A stretch of 64,000 nucleotides of DNA, from NCBI RefSeq assembly GCF_002007485.1, contig NZ_CP015820.1:1860001-1924000 (forward strand), written 5' to 3'. Of the stretch, positions 10,400 through 18,276 are shown one piece after another (position 1 is the first letter of the stretch; every line of letters starts with the position of its first letter). The translations under genes and the position numbers were made by a program. The notes beneath the pieces were generated by a model. The model made no database searches. It saw only the letters and a program-made list of their open reading frames with translations, and was not told the DNA's origin. This stretch comes from Ditibartonella apihabitans. Lineage in GTDB: Bacteria; Pseudomonadota; Alphaproteobacteria; Rhizobiales; Rhizobiaceae.

Positions 10400-11469
10400 T
10401 TTAAATTTTGGCATTTCACTATAGCTTCCAAACACCAAACTTTTCCATTTTTAAAAACAAACACCAGTCTCTACTATTTTTTAAAAATATGTGAGGGGAA
10501 TTGCTTTTGATTGATATTGCTTTCAATCAATCATGATTTGAAACTATCCTCCCAATTTCCTTCAAAAGGCTTGCCGTCCGAAATTCTGTTGTCTTTCCGA
10601 ACCAGAGTGGAAAAACAGCATTTTGTTTATTGTATTTAAAAACAAGCGAGACTGATCAATCACACTCATCATGAGCGCTTTTAAGTGGATGTTCCCTCTT
10701 CCTTTTTATGACGGCTCATGGTCGTGATGGGCACCTTTTCCTTGCCTTACTCCCCTGATCAATGTGAAATGATTTCAAAAACTGCTCATATTACTCTCTG
10801 CTAAGCGACGCACGAAGAAGCCATTATGAAATAGGCTCTAACCGCCTTTTTCAAAATGGATAAACTTCTTTTCCTTTTCCATAACGTCTCGCCGGCGTTT
10901 CTGAGGATAGCGCTTTTATGCCAGCCGTTTTTTCCATCTGTGGCGCTTATAACTATTGATGAAATACGGTCGAAGATGCGCCCTTTCTCGTCTGTCCCCA
11001 AGAAGAAAATCCCCCATTATTCAGGTTCCTTAAAGCAAACCCGCAATCGCTGTTAAAAATATAGATGACCGGCTGTTCAGCGAGAATGGCTGTCCTTTAC
11101 GTATGCGGAAAAATGAAGGTCGGTGATAAATTTGCGGGGACATCAATCATTGAGACCAAATTCCCTTGCAGAACTGATAGTGTTGGAGAGAACAACGGTA
11201 AACCGACAATAAACCCGATCATATCCGGCGGGAATTGGGTTGTCGGAATAGATTATCTTATTTGGTTGCAGCCCGACTGGTTTATAATTCTGCAACAAAA
11301 CGGTAGAAAAAACCGACGAAACCTAGTTTCGTCTTCCCAAAGCAATTTAATTTATTCTTTTGTTATACCAAGATGTTTCTAAAATTTTGGTGCAATAAAT
11401 TGTTGTTTGAATATGTTACACTCTATACAATAGAAATTGCACTTATCAATCCAACTGAGAGAAAAGCCA
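10400..11469. other. long intergenic stretch, no gene recognised
   Basis: About 1.07 kb after the tRNA. Short reading frames exist at 10801-11056 and 11065-11382, but they lack recognisable domains and good ribosome binding sites. The region marks the boundary between conserved genes and the lipoprotein island, so decayed island genes are a possible origin. Nothing specific can be supported. Confidence 0.5.
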
Positions 11470-11808
11470 ATGCGTAAGTTGCTTATACTGGCACCGCTTT
11501 TCGTGCTTTTGGGCGGCTGTTGGCTTTCAACCAATATCCCTGCTAAAATACAGGAAGCATGGCGAGGTCGGCCAATCAGTGATTTACAAAAAGCCATCGG
11601 GCCAGGTGGTGGTTTCAGCGTGGATGAAAAGGGCGAAAAATATTATTACCGACAAAAAGAAGGCAACTTCTTAGTAGGTGGTTCAGGTAATCCGCTCGGG
11701 GGGTATGCTACTAAATCATGTGAATTGCGTGTATATGTTGATAATGAGGACAAGATCACAAGATTTGTCACTTATAATAAAGGACTGAATTGCGCTCATT
11801 ATAATTAG
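11470..11808 (+). CDS. small lipoprotein, BamE-like fold suspected, paralog of the gene at 12228
   Basis: A 112-aa predicted lipoprotein starting MRKLLILAPLFVLLGGC, with lipobox LGGC so that Cys17 would be lipidated. The mature part has WRGRPISDLQKAIGPGGGF, a GEKYYYR strand, and a Cys-containing strand ending in ITRFVTYNKGLNC. This pattern (a first helix with a G..P turn, a G..Y.Y strand, and paired cysteines) is the general layout of SmpA/BamE-type small lipoproteins; that likeness is inference. It shares clear sequence identity with the minus-strand lipoprotein at 12228-12560. I start at the ATG directly before the signal peptide, and the in-frame upstream ATG is not preceded by a better site. 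Function unknown. Confidence 0.75.
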   Translation: MRKLLILAPLFVLLGGCWLSTNIPAKIQEAWRGRPISDLQKAIGPGGGFSVDEKGEKYYYRQKEGNFLVGGSGNPLGGYATKSCELRVYVDNEDKITRFVTYNKGLNCAHYN

Positions 11809-11989
11809 GATTTGAAGTAGTGGGTTTATCTACATTTATAAGGGCTTTCGCGTAGCAACATGCAGTCACGTGACTTCATCGCGCTAAAGTCACCACCATG
11901 AATGTATCTCGTCTTTAAAGGGTTAAGTCTTTGCCCAAGTACAACTTTATTCTGACAACGCCTCTAAAGGCCATGAAAATAACTCAGAA

Positions 11990-12154
11990 TTATGGGTGAT
12001 ATGTCACATGACACCCTAGTCGTTCACAAAGCTTTTCGCTTTTTTTTACCATAGCCGGTTTTTCTTGAGACGACGTCGCAGTGGTTTGTTGACAAGCGGT
12101 GAGGAAGAGACCTGAAACGATGAAAACAAATATAGTTATTGCACGTTTTTTCAT
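11990..12154 (-). CDS. 54-residue lipoprotein
   Basis: A short reading frame with ATG at 12154 and TAA at 11990. It encodes MKKRAITIFVFIVSGLFL followed by TAC, a near-ideal signal peptide with lipobox LTAC and Cys21 as lipid anchor. The mature peptide is only 34 residues (QQTTATSSQEKPAMVKKSEK then a tail with two more cysteines, ending in TYHP). The size and anchor recall lysis or entericidin-like small lipoproteins, but no family is recognised. It lies among three other small lipoprotein genes. A GGGC-containing stretch upstream is only a weak ribosome binding site. Confidence 0.6.
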   Translation of the reverse strand: MKKRAITIFVFIVSGLFLTACQQTTATSSQEKPAMVKKSEKLCERLGCHVTYHP

Positions 12155-12227
12155 TTTAACAACAGCCCTAATAAAGACAATTTTTCTACATGCTGAATAA
12201 ATTAAAAACCAACCGATAACAACTGTT

Positions 12228-12560
12228 CTACTTTAGCGCGTCTTTAAAACCAAAAGCGCAATTAGCTCCTCTCGAATAAGTATCCAGCCTTGTGATTTTG
12301 CCGTGCTCGTCATAAAACGCGCGGGCTTCACAATAAGCTAACTCATATCCTGTAGGTGTACTTTTTTGAAAAGATCGTTCCCAGTATACATATTTTTCTC
12401 CCTTTTTATTTTGTGCAACATGGAATGGGCCTAACCGTTTAATGATATTTTCGATAGGTTGCCCACGCCATTTATCTTGAATTTCCTGACTAAAGTTGAG
12501 AGAAAGCCAACAGCCACTCAGCATAAAGACGACACATAAAAGAGATAAAAATTTTCTCAT
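12228..12560 (-). CDS. small lipoprotein, BamE-like fold suspected, paralog of the gene at 11470
   Basis: A 110-aa predicted lipoprotein (MRKFLSLLCVVFMLSGC, lipobox LSGC). The mature sequence carries WRGQPIENIIKRLGPFHV, GEKYVYWE, a Cys strand YCEARAFYDEHGKITRLDTY and a second Cys in SRGANC. It aligns along its whole length with the protein at 11470, so the two are diverged paralogs. AGGTGAAG just upstream of the ATG is a good ribosome binding site. The gene lies 7 bp after the stop of a decayed reading frame (12568-12868), suggesting a former two-gene operon. Function unknown. Confidence 0.78.
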   Translation of the reverse strand: MRKFLSLLCVVFMLSGCWLSLNFSQEIQDKWRGQPIENIIKRLGPFHVAQNKKGEKYVYWERSFQKSTPTGYELAYCEARAFYDEHGKITRLDTYSRGANCAFGFKDALK

Positions 12561-12567
12561 TGAATCT

Positions 12568-12868
12568 TCACCTTGGATTATTTTTTGATAATATCATTTT
12601 CATGCATGAACGACACTTGTAAGAACTTTCGCTTATTATCTCATTGCCCTTATCGGCAACAGTAATGCGCAAAGTAGAACCTTCATGGCTCAAGCAAAAT
12701 GCATTACACACTCGATAAATACCATAACCGTGGGCAGAATACTGAATTCTACTTGTTATTTCTTGTTAATTGGCGTCATAAGCTTCAAAATAGTAATTAA
12801 CGCTCAATGCCAAACAACCGCCAACCTTTATCCCTAACCGAATGATCAGCGGTTGTTTTGTTTTTCAT
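12568..12868 (-). pseudogene. decayed small lipoprotein gene
   Basis: ATG at 12868 starts MKNKTTA, and one base later the reading continues in another frame as IKVGGCLALSVNYYFEAYDAN. An in-frame TAA follows, then IQYSAHGYGIYRVCNAF and STLRITVADKGNEIISESSY up to a TGA at 12568. The VGGC motif looks like a lipobox and the downstream peptide has protein-like composition with several cysteines. One frameshift plus one stop therefore seem to have broken a gene of about 95 residues. It directly precedes the lipoprotein at 12560. The reconstruction is mine and unsupported by homology. Confidence 0.4.
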
Positions 12869-12918
12869 TTCAATTTCCTCAAAAAATATACGAATTGTAA
12901 AATACAATTTATACTTTT

Positions 12919-13269
12919 TTAATAAGCGCCCCTCGCCTCACAAATGGGAACTTTTGGATTATGAAAGTTTCTACAAGACTTTATCGCTCTGGTTCCATCC
13001 TTAGGCAAATATCCTTGATCTTCCATACAAAACAATTTTTGAAAGACGATATTCTCTCTAACATGTATGTCAAGTTTTGGATCATCTCGATAACGTTCGT
13101 CACATTTGTCATATGCTTCAGATATTTCTTCTGGTGTTGCGCCTGGCTTTTGATACCATTGACTAGCAGATGGTGGGCCGTGATCTACATAACCATCCTT
13201 AAACACACCACAACCACTAAAAACACTTAATGAAGACAAGCACAATAATAGAACAATTTTTTTCTTCAT
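12919..13269 (-). CDS. tandem lipoprotein A, copy 1 (candidate immunity-type lipoprotein)
   Basis: A 116-aa lipoprotein from the ATG at 13269 (MKKKIVLLLCLSSLSVFSGC, lipobox FSGC); a GTG four codons upstream is possible. All copies share a mature domain. It has a variable N-terminal segment (here GVFKDGYVDHGPPSASQWYQ), then KPGATPEEIS, a CDERY motif, a segment with paired cysteines (FCMEDQGYLPKDGTRAIKSC), and a fixed end NPKVPICEARGAY. Copy 1 is the most diverged, with YRDDPKLDIHVRENIVFQKL in the central helix region. No family is recognised. Its order after a toxin-tip-like ORF suggests an immunity role, as inference only. Confidence 0.75.
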   Translation of the reverse strand: MKKKIVLLLCLSSLSVFSGCGVFKDGYVDHGPPSASQWYQKPGATPEEISEAYDKCDERYRDDPKLDIHVRENIVFQKLFCMEDQGYLPKDGTRAIKSCRNFHNPKVPICEARGAY

Positions 13270-13299
13270 CTTTGTTTCCACATTTTAAAACGAGCGTCT

Positions 13300-13554
13300 T
13301 TAAACTTTTGTATTTGTAGATATTACAGAATTATAATTATCGCCACAACCAAGCTGTTGGTCTCTAGCAGCTATAGATAGAGAAACCACGCTTCCCAACA
13401 AAACTGCCAAACATATTAAGCCATTCCAACATCATACTACTACCAGAAGCCCCCACATCGTGGCCGAATTGTCACCAATGACCCCTCCGACAAAATCATA
13501 CTTATGAAAGTACAAAATCATATCGTCTTTTTTACCAGCACTCAATTTGTTCAA
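13300..13554 (-). pseudogene. B-type ORF, copy 1, decayed
   Basis: Homologous to the intact B ORF at 15389. It opens with NKLSAGKKDDMILYFHKYDF and VGGVIGDNSATMWG, then runs out of frame into an in-frame TGA. The remainder is readable only after a shift and ends in NYNSVISTNTKV, a different tail from the intact copy. It precedes lipoprotein copy 1. Confidence 0.5.
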
Positions 13555-13615
13555 TAAATTGACAGTTTATTGTGCATGAGCTGCTGGGCCAGAGCTCAAT
13601 AATTACTCCAATATT

Positions 13616-13972
13616 TTAATTATAAGCGCCCCTCGCCTCACAAATGGGAACTTTTGGATTATGAAAGTTTCTACACGCATCTATCGCTCTGGTTCCACTC
13701 TTTGGAAAATATCCTTGATCTTCCATACAAAACCTTTGTTTAAAAATGTTATTCTGTCTAACATTTGAGTCAAGTTTTGGATCATCTGGATAGCGTTCTT
13801 CACATTTGTAATATGCATCAGCTATTTCTTCCTGTGTTGCACCTGGCTTTTGAAACCATGCAGGACCAGATAGTCGAGGTTGAGCTACATAATCAGGGTC
13901 GAACACACTACCACAACCACTAAAAACACTTAATGAAGACAAGCATAGTAATGTAATAATTTTATTCTTCAT
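13616..13972 (-). CDS. tandem lipoprotein A, copy 2
   Basis: A 118-aa lipoprotein (MKNKIITLLCLSSLSVFSGC). It has the alternative N-terminal segment GSVFDPDYVAQPRLSGPAWF, shared only with copy 3. The core has KPGATQEEIADAYYKCEERY, then DPKLDSNVRQNNIFKQRFCM and KSGTRAIDACRNFHNPKVP. Four mature cysteines are conserved with the other copies. The variable segment directly after the lipid anchor is where copies differ most, which is what a specificity region would look like. The GGAAA upstream of the ATG is shared by all copies. Confidence 0.75.
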   Translation of the reverse strand: MKNKIITLLCLSSLSVFSGCGSVFDPDYVAQPRLSGPAWFQKPGATQEEIADAYYKCEERYPDDPKLDSNVRQNNIFKQRFCMEDQGYFPKSGTRAIDACRNFHNPKVPICEARGAYN

Positions 13973-13987
13973 ATTTGTTTCCACATT

Positions 13988-14255
13988 TTAAAACGAGCGT
14001 CCTTGAGCTTTGACAATTTTAGATTTTGCAGGACCATAAGCATCATCACAATCAAGCTGTTGGTCTCTAGCAGCTATAGATAGAGAAACCACGCTTCCCA
14101 ACAAAACTGCCAAACATATTAAGCCAATTCGACAACATACTATCACCAGCCCCCCTACATCGTGGCCGAATTGCCACCAATGAGCCCCCAACAAAATCAT
14201 ACTTATGAAAGTACAAAGTCATTTCATCTTTTTTACCAGCACTCAATTTGTTCAA
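13988..14255 (-). pseudogene. B-type ORF, copy 2, decayed
   Basis: Starts NKLSAGKKDEMTLYFHKYDF then VGGSLVAIRPRC in one frame. The middle (NMFGSFVGKRGFSIYSC) aligns with the intact copy but ends at a stop, and the last 17 residues AYGPAKSKIVKAQGRSF are in a second frame. Frameshifts therefore break it while the C-terminal tip is still recognisable. Lies 15 bp upstream of lipoprotein copy 2. Confidence 0.5.
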
Positions 14256-14316
14256 TAAATTGACAGTTGGTTATGCATGAGCTGCTGGGCCAGAGCTCAA
14301 TAATTACTCCATTATT

Positions 14317-14673
14317 TTAATTATAAGCGCCCCTTGCCTCACAAATAGGAACTTTTGGATTATGAAAGTTTTTACACGCATCTATCGCTCTGGTTCCACT
14401 CTTTGGAAAATATCCTTGATCTTCCATACAAAACCTTTGTTTAAAAATGTTATTCTGTCTAACATTTGGGTCAAGTTTTGGATCATCTGGATAGCGTTCT
14501 TCACATTTGTAATACGCATCAGCTATTTCTTCCTGTGTTGCGCCTGGCTTTTGAAACCATGCAGGACCAGATAGTCGAGGTTGAGCTACATAATCAGGGT
14601 CGAACACACTACCACAACCACTAAAAACACTTAATGAAGACAAGCACAGTAATAGAACAATTTTTTTCTTCAT
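14317..14673 (-). CDS. tandem lipoprotein A, copy 3
   Basis: A 118-aa lipoprotein (MKKKIVLLLCLSSLSVFSGC). Apart from the signal peptide it is nearly identical to copy 2 (GSVFDPDYVAQPRLSGPAWF, DPKLDPNVRQNNIFKQRFCM), differing at only a few mature residues. The signal peptide itself matches copy 1 rather than copy 2, so segments have been exchanged between units. Same ribosome binding context and same distance from the preceding B remnant as the other copies. Confidence 0.75.
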   Translation of the reverse strand: MKKKIVLLLCLSSLSVFSGCGSVFDPDYVAQPRLSGPAWFQKPGATQEEIADAYYKCEERYPDDPKLDPNVRQNNIFKQRFCMEDQGYFPKSGTRAIDACKNFHNPKVPICEARGAYN

Positions 14674-14694
14674 CTTTGTTTCCACATTTTAAAA

Positions 14695-14958
14695 TTAGCG
14701 TCCTTGAGCTTTGATAATTTTAGATTGTGCAGAACCATAAGTATCACCACAACCAAGCTGTTGGTCTCTAGCAGCTATGAATAGAGAAACCACGCTTTCC
14801 AACAAAACTGCCAAACATATTAAGCCATTCCAACATCATACTACTACCAGAAGCCTCCCACATCGTGGCGGAATTGCCACCAATGAGCCCCCAACAAAAT
14901 CATACTTATGAAAGTACAAAGTCATTTCATCTTTTTTACCAGCACTCAATTTGCTCAA
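14695..14958 (-). pseudogene. B-type ORF, copy 3, decayed
   Basis: Recognisable by the NKLSAGKKDEM start region and a C-terminal tip DTYGSAQSKIIKAQGR, but the two are in different frames. The middle resembles copies 1, 2, 5 and 6 and not the intact copy 4. Precedes lipoprotein copy 3. Confidence 0.45.
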
Positions 14959-15019
14959 TAAATTGACAGTTTATTGTGCATGAGCTTCTGGGCCAGAGCT
15001 CAATAATTACTCCATTATT

Positions 15020-15373
15020 TTAATTATAAGCGCCCCTTGCCTCACAAATGGGAACTTTTGGATTATGAAAGTTTTTACACGCATCTATCGCTCTGGTTCC
15101 ACTCTTTGGAAAATATCCTTGATCTTCCATACAAAACCTTTGTTTAAAAATGTTATTCTGTCTAACATTTGGGTCAAGTTTTGGATCATCTGGATAGCGT
15201 TCTTCACATTTGTCACTTGCTTCAGATATTTCTTCCGGTGTTGCGCCTGGCTTTTGAAACCATGCAGCACGAGATGGTGGGCCGTGATCTACATAACCAT
15301 CCTTAAATACACCACAACCACTAAAAACACTTAATGAAGACAAGCATAATAATAGAACAATTTTTCTATTCAT
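15020..15373 (-). CDS. tandem lipoprotein A, copy 4 (paired with the intact B ORF)
   Basis: A 117-aa lipoprotein (MNRKIVLLLCLSSLSVFSGC). The N-terminal segment GVFKDGYVDHGPPSRAAWFQ resembles copies 1, 5 and 6, while the C-terminal half DPKLDPNVRQNNIFKQRFCM and KSGTRAIDACKNFHNPKVP matches copies 2 and 3. It is thus a mosaic of the two sequence classes. It lies 15 bp downstream of the only open B ORF. If the array encodes toxin-tip/immunity pairs, this is the pair most likely to be functional. Confidence 0.78.
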   Translation of the reverse strand: MNRKIVLLLCLSSLSVFSGCGVFKDGYVDHGPPSRAAWFQKPGATPEEISEASDKCEERYPDDPKLDPNVRQNNIFKQRFCMEDQGYFPKSGTRAIDACKNFHNPKVPICEARGAYN

Positions 15374-15388
15374 TTTTGTTTCCACATT

Positions 15389-15658
15389 TTAAAACGAGCG
15401 TCCTTGAGCTTTGATAATTTTAGATTTTGCAGGACCATAAGTCATCCCACAATCACTCTTTCCAAGACCATAACAACTATGAACAGAGTAGTGTTTGCCA
15501 TCAAGATCAAACATACCGCCAATTGCTTTTAATTGGTTATACCCCTCGAGTGCCCCATACATTGTTGCAGGATTGCCACCAATGAGCCCACCAACAAAAT
15601 CATACTTATGAAAGTACAAAATCATCTCGTCTTTTTTACCAGCACTCAATTTGTTCAA
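15389..15658 (-). CDS. B-type ORF, intact copy (89 aa), possible toxin-tip fragment
   Basis: An open frame of 89 codons from TTG 15658, ending AKSKIIKAQGRSF. There is no signal peptide. The N-terminal part is NKLSAGKKDEMILYFHKYDF followed by glycine-rich VGGLIGGNPATMYGALEG, then GGMFDLDGKHYSVHSC and two further cysteines. There is no good ATG or ribosome binding site, and a TAA lies only four codons upstream. The same frame resumes before that stop as SSGPAAHAQ. This is what the displaced 3' end of a larger gene would look like. Homologous segments precede the other lipoproteins but are broken. Family unknown; toxin-tip role inferred from position. Confidence 0.45.
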   Translation of the reverse strand: MNKLSAGKKDEMILYFHKYDFVGGLIGGNPATMYGALEGYNQLKAIGGMFDLDGKHYSVHSCYGLGKSDCGMTYGPAKSKIIKAQGRSF

Positions 15659-15719
15659 TAAATTGACAGTTTATTGTGCATGAGCTGCTGGGCCAGAGCT
15701 CAATAATTACTCCATTATT

Positions 15720-16073
15720 TTAATTATAAGCGCCTCTCGCCTCACAAATGGGAACTTTTGGATTATGAAAATTTCTACAAGACTTTATCGCTCTGGTTCC
15801 ATCCTTAGGCAAATATCCTTGATCTTCCATACAAAATCTTTGTTTAAAGTGGATATTCAGTCTAACATTTGGGTCGATTTTTAGATCATCTGGATAGCGT
15901 TCTTCACATTTGTCATTTGCTTCAGATATTTCTTCCGGTGTTGCGCCTGGCTTTTGATACCATTGACTAGCAGATGGTGGGCCGTGATCTATATAACCAT
16001 CCTTAAATACACCACAACCACTAAAAACACTTAATGAAGACAAGCATAGTAATGTAATAATTTTATTCTTCAT
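15720..16073 (-). CDS. tandem lipoprotein A, copy 5
   Basis: A 117-aa lipoprotein (MKNKIITLLCLSSLSVFSGC). N-terminal segment GVFKDGYIDHGPPSASQWYQ; core KCEERYPDDLKIDPNVRLNI followed by HFKQRFCMEDQGYLPKDG. The end RAIKSCRNFHNPKVPICEAR matches copy 1. The central helix (LKIDPNVRLNIHFKQ) differs from every other copy, so unit-specific variation is concentrated there and after the anchor. Function unknown. Confidence 0.75.
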   Translation of the reverse strand: MKNKIITLLCLSSLSVFSGCGVFKDGYIDHGPPSASQWYQKPGATPEEISEANDKCEERYPDDLKIDPNVRLNIHFKQRFCMEDQGYLPKDGTRAIKSCRNFHNPKVPICEARGAYN

Positions 16074-16103
16074 TTTTGTTTCCACATTTTAAAACGAGCG
16101 TCT

Positions 16104-16359
16104 TCAAACTTTTGTATTTGTAGATATTACAGAATTATAATTATCGCCACAACCAAGCTGTTGGTCTCTACCAGCTATGAATAGAGAAACCACGCTTCCC
16201 AACAAAACTGCCAAACATATTAAGCCATTCCAACAGCATACTACTACCAGAAGCCCCCCACATCGTGGCGGAATTGCCACCAATGAGCCCTCCAACAAAA
16301 TCATACTTATGAAAGTACAAAATCATCTCGTCTTTTTTACCAGCACTCAATTTGTTCAA
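16104..16359 (-). pseudogene. B-type ORF, copy 5, decayed
   Basis: Reads NKLSAGKKDEMILYFHKYDF, then VGGLIGGNSATMWGASGSS and NMFGSFVGKRGFSIHSW before a TAG. Past the stop a different frame continues as GRDQQLGCGDNYNSVISTNT. It is the best preserved of the broken copies and has the alternative C-terminal end also seen in copies 1 and 6. Confidence 0.5.
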
Positions 16360-16420
16360 TAAATTGACAGTTTATTGTGCATGAGCTGCTGGGCCAAAGC
16401 TCAATAATTACTCCAACAGT

Positions 16421-16774
16421 TTAATTATAAGCGCCCCTCGCCTCACAAATGGGAACTTTTGGATTACGAAAATTTTTACAAGACTTTATCGCTCTGGTTC
16501 CATCCTTAGGCAAATATCCTTGATCTTCCATACAAAACAATGTTTGAAAGGCGATATTCTGTCTAACATTTGGGTCGAGCTTTATATCATCTGGATAGCG
16601 TTTTTCACATTTGTCATTTGCTTCAGATATTTCTTCCGGTGTTGCGCCTGGCTTTTGATACCATTGACTAGCAGATGGTGGGCCGTGATCTACATAACCA
16701 TCCTTAAACACACCACAACCACTAAAAACACTTAATGAAGACAAGCATAATAATAGAACAATTTTTCTATTCAT
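16421..16774 (-). CDS. tandem lipoprotein A, copy 6
   Basis: A 117-aa lipoprotein (MNRKIVLLLCLSSLSVFSGC). N-terminal segment GVFKDGYVDHGPPSASQWYQ is identical to copy 1. The core EKRYPDDIKLDPNVRQNIAF and QTLFCMEDQGYLPKDGTRAI is specific to this copy. The C-terminus NPKVPICEARGAYN is invariant. Cysteine positions are conserved. Preceded by a broken B copy. Confidence 0.75.
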   Translation of the reverse strand: MNRKIVLLLCLSSLSVFSGCGVFKDGYVDHGPPSASQWYQKPGATPEEISEANDKCEKRYPDDIKLDPNVRQNIAFQTLFCMEDQGYLPKDGTRAIKSCKNFRNPKVPICEARGAYN

Positions 16775-16804
16775 ATTGGTTTCCACATTTTTAAACGAGC
16801 GTCT

Positions 16805-17058
16805 TTAAACTTTGGTATTTGTAGATATTACAGAATTATAATTATCGCCACAATCAAGCTGTTGGTCTCTAGCAGCTATAGATAGAGAAACCACGCTTCC
16901 CAACAAAACTGCCAAACATATTAAGCCATTCCAACATCATACTACTACCAGAAGCCCCCACATCGTGGCCGAATTGCCACCAACGAGCCCCCAACAAAAT
17001 CCCGATTATGAAGTTACAAAGTCATTTCATCTTTTTTACCAACACTCAATTTGTTCAA
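16805..17058 (-). pseudogene. B-type ORF, copy 6, decayed
   Basis: Same layout as copies 1 and 5: an NKLS-type start region, a middle in a shifted frame, and the NSVISTNTK-type end. Several extra substitutions near 17000 disturb the conserved FHKYDF block. No continuous frame. Confidence 0.45.
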
Positions 17059-17122
17059 TAAATTGACAGTTTATTGTGCATGAGCTTCTGGGCCAGAGCT
17101 CAATAATTATTACTCCATTATT

Positions 17123-17476
17123 TTAATTATAAGCGCCCCTCGCCTCACAAATGGGAACTTTTGGATTATGAAAGTTTCTACAAGACTTTATCGCTCTGGT
17201 TCCATCCTTAGCAAAATATCCTTGATCTTCCATACAAAATATTCGTTTAAAAATGATATTCTGTCCAACATTTGGGTCAAGTTTTGGATCATCTGGATAG
17301 CGTTCTTCACATTTGTAATATGCATCAGCTATTTCTTTCGGTGTTGCGCCTGGCTTTTGATACCATGCAGCCGCAACTGGTGGGCCGTGATCTATATAAC
17401 CAGGCTCAAACACACCACAACCACTAAAAACACTTAATGAAGACAAGCATAGTAATAGAACAATTTTTCTATTCAT
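17123..17476 (-). CDS. tandem lipoprotein A, copy 7
   Basis: A 117-aa lipoprotein (MNRKIVLLLCLSSLSVFSGC). The N-terminal segment GVFEPGYIDHGPPVAAAWYQ is unique. The core GATPKEIADAYYKCEERYPD mixes features of both classes, and the central part is DPNVGQNIIFKRIFCMEDQG. Upstream lies only the last 17 or so codons of a B copy (17492-17545), after which similarity to the other units stops. This marks the promoter-proximal edge of the tandem repeat. Confidence 0.75.
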   Translation of the reverse strand: MNRKIVLLLCLSSLSVFSGCGVFEPGYIDHGPPVAAAWYQKPGATPKEIADAYYKCEERYPDDPKLDPNVGQNIIFKRIFCMEDQGYFAKDGTRAIKSCRNFHNPKVPICEARGAYN

Positions 17477-17696
17477 ATTGGTTTCCACATTTTTAAACGA
17501 GCGTCCTTGAGCTTTGATAATTTTAGATTTTGCAGGACCATAAGTATCACACCAGAGCCGGGTAATGGGGTTTAAGCGCCGAAGAGCTGCAGAAACTTTT
17601 TAATTGCCTCAAAAACTCGGCATAAAACACTAGCAAAAAACCAAGGTGTCAATCTATAAAAGTAAAAATGTCTCAAATATTTTTTATTATGCGAGG

Positions 17697-18121
17697 CTAT
17701 AATAATGGCATGAACAGCCGACAGAAGACGAACGTTAAAGCGGTTTCATACCGACATTTTTCCTTATTGTCATAAGCTATAACAGCTAAAGCACACAACA
17801 AAACAGGTCCATAATAATGAACATCAGTATTGGATAAGACTCCTGTTTCTCCACGTTTATCAAGTGCTGCCCTTGCAAATAAATCATGCCATTGAACCAC
17901 GGCTATGCGCATAATTTTTCCAGACGTTGCAAGTCCTATTGTTCACCACAACCTATCAAAGCAGTACTAGAATTTGTCATAGACCGAAATTCATTTTCGA
18001 GTATTTCCTGATAATCAGAAACCATTATTTCAGGGATAAACGAATTGGTTCTTTGGAAAAAACGGAAATATATAGAAGCATCAACAGCACCAGTACGCTG
18101 ATGAGCATATTCGGCTGACAA
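17697..18121 (-). pseudogene. probable remnant of an exported protein gene
   Basis: Three successive frames look protein-like. NMLISVLVLLMLLYISVF (hydrophobic, signal-like) is in one frame. RTNSFIPEIMVSDYQEILEN up to a TAG at 17936 is in a second. QWHDLFARAALDKRGETGVL then a hydrophobic stretch YGPVLLCALAVIAYD up to 17697 is in a third. They may be one gene of about 140 codons broken by two frameshifts. No family recognised. This could also be coincidence, since no frame alone is convincing. Confidence 0.3.
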
Positions 18122-18276
18122 ATGAAGTTACTATTTTTTTGATTCCGAAGGCTGATTGCAGCATCTCTATTCGGTTATGAAACGCAATTGATGGTAAAGG
18201 AAACGAATTGAATATGTTAAACGTGAGTGAGGCCAACTAAAACCCGCCTGAGTAAATAACTCAATGAGGTTTCCCA

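Larger units (their letters stand above)
12919..17545 (-). repeat. seven-unit tandem gene repeat, period about 700 bp
   Basis: Stops of the seven homologous lipoprotein genes lie at 12919, 13616, 14317, 15020, 15720, 16421 and 17123, spaced 697-703 bp. Each unit holds, in transcription order (right to left), a roughly 90-codon ORF (B) and then the lipoprotein (A) about 15 bp later. The rightmost unit keeps only the 3' end of a B copy (to about 17545). Units are highly similar in sequence, including the non-coding joins, so duplication was recent or copies are homogenised. The A genes stay open in all units, while B is open in only one. Confidence 0.9.

Noticed and set aside
10128..10400. Minus-strand ORF starting MAHPKRFELLTPRF across the tRNA
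   Set aside because: It is the antisense translation of the tRNA-Arg gene, a frequently seen artefact.
11065..11382. 105-aa plus-strand ORF after tRNA-Arg
   Set aside because: No ribosome binding site, no domain, and composition not protein-like at its ends.
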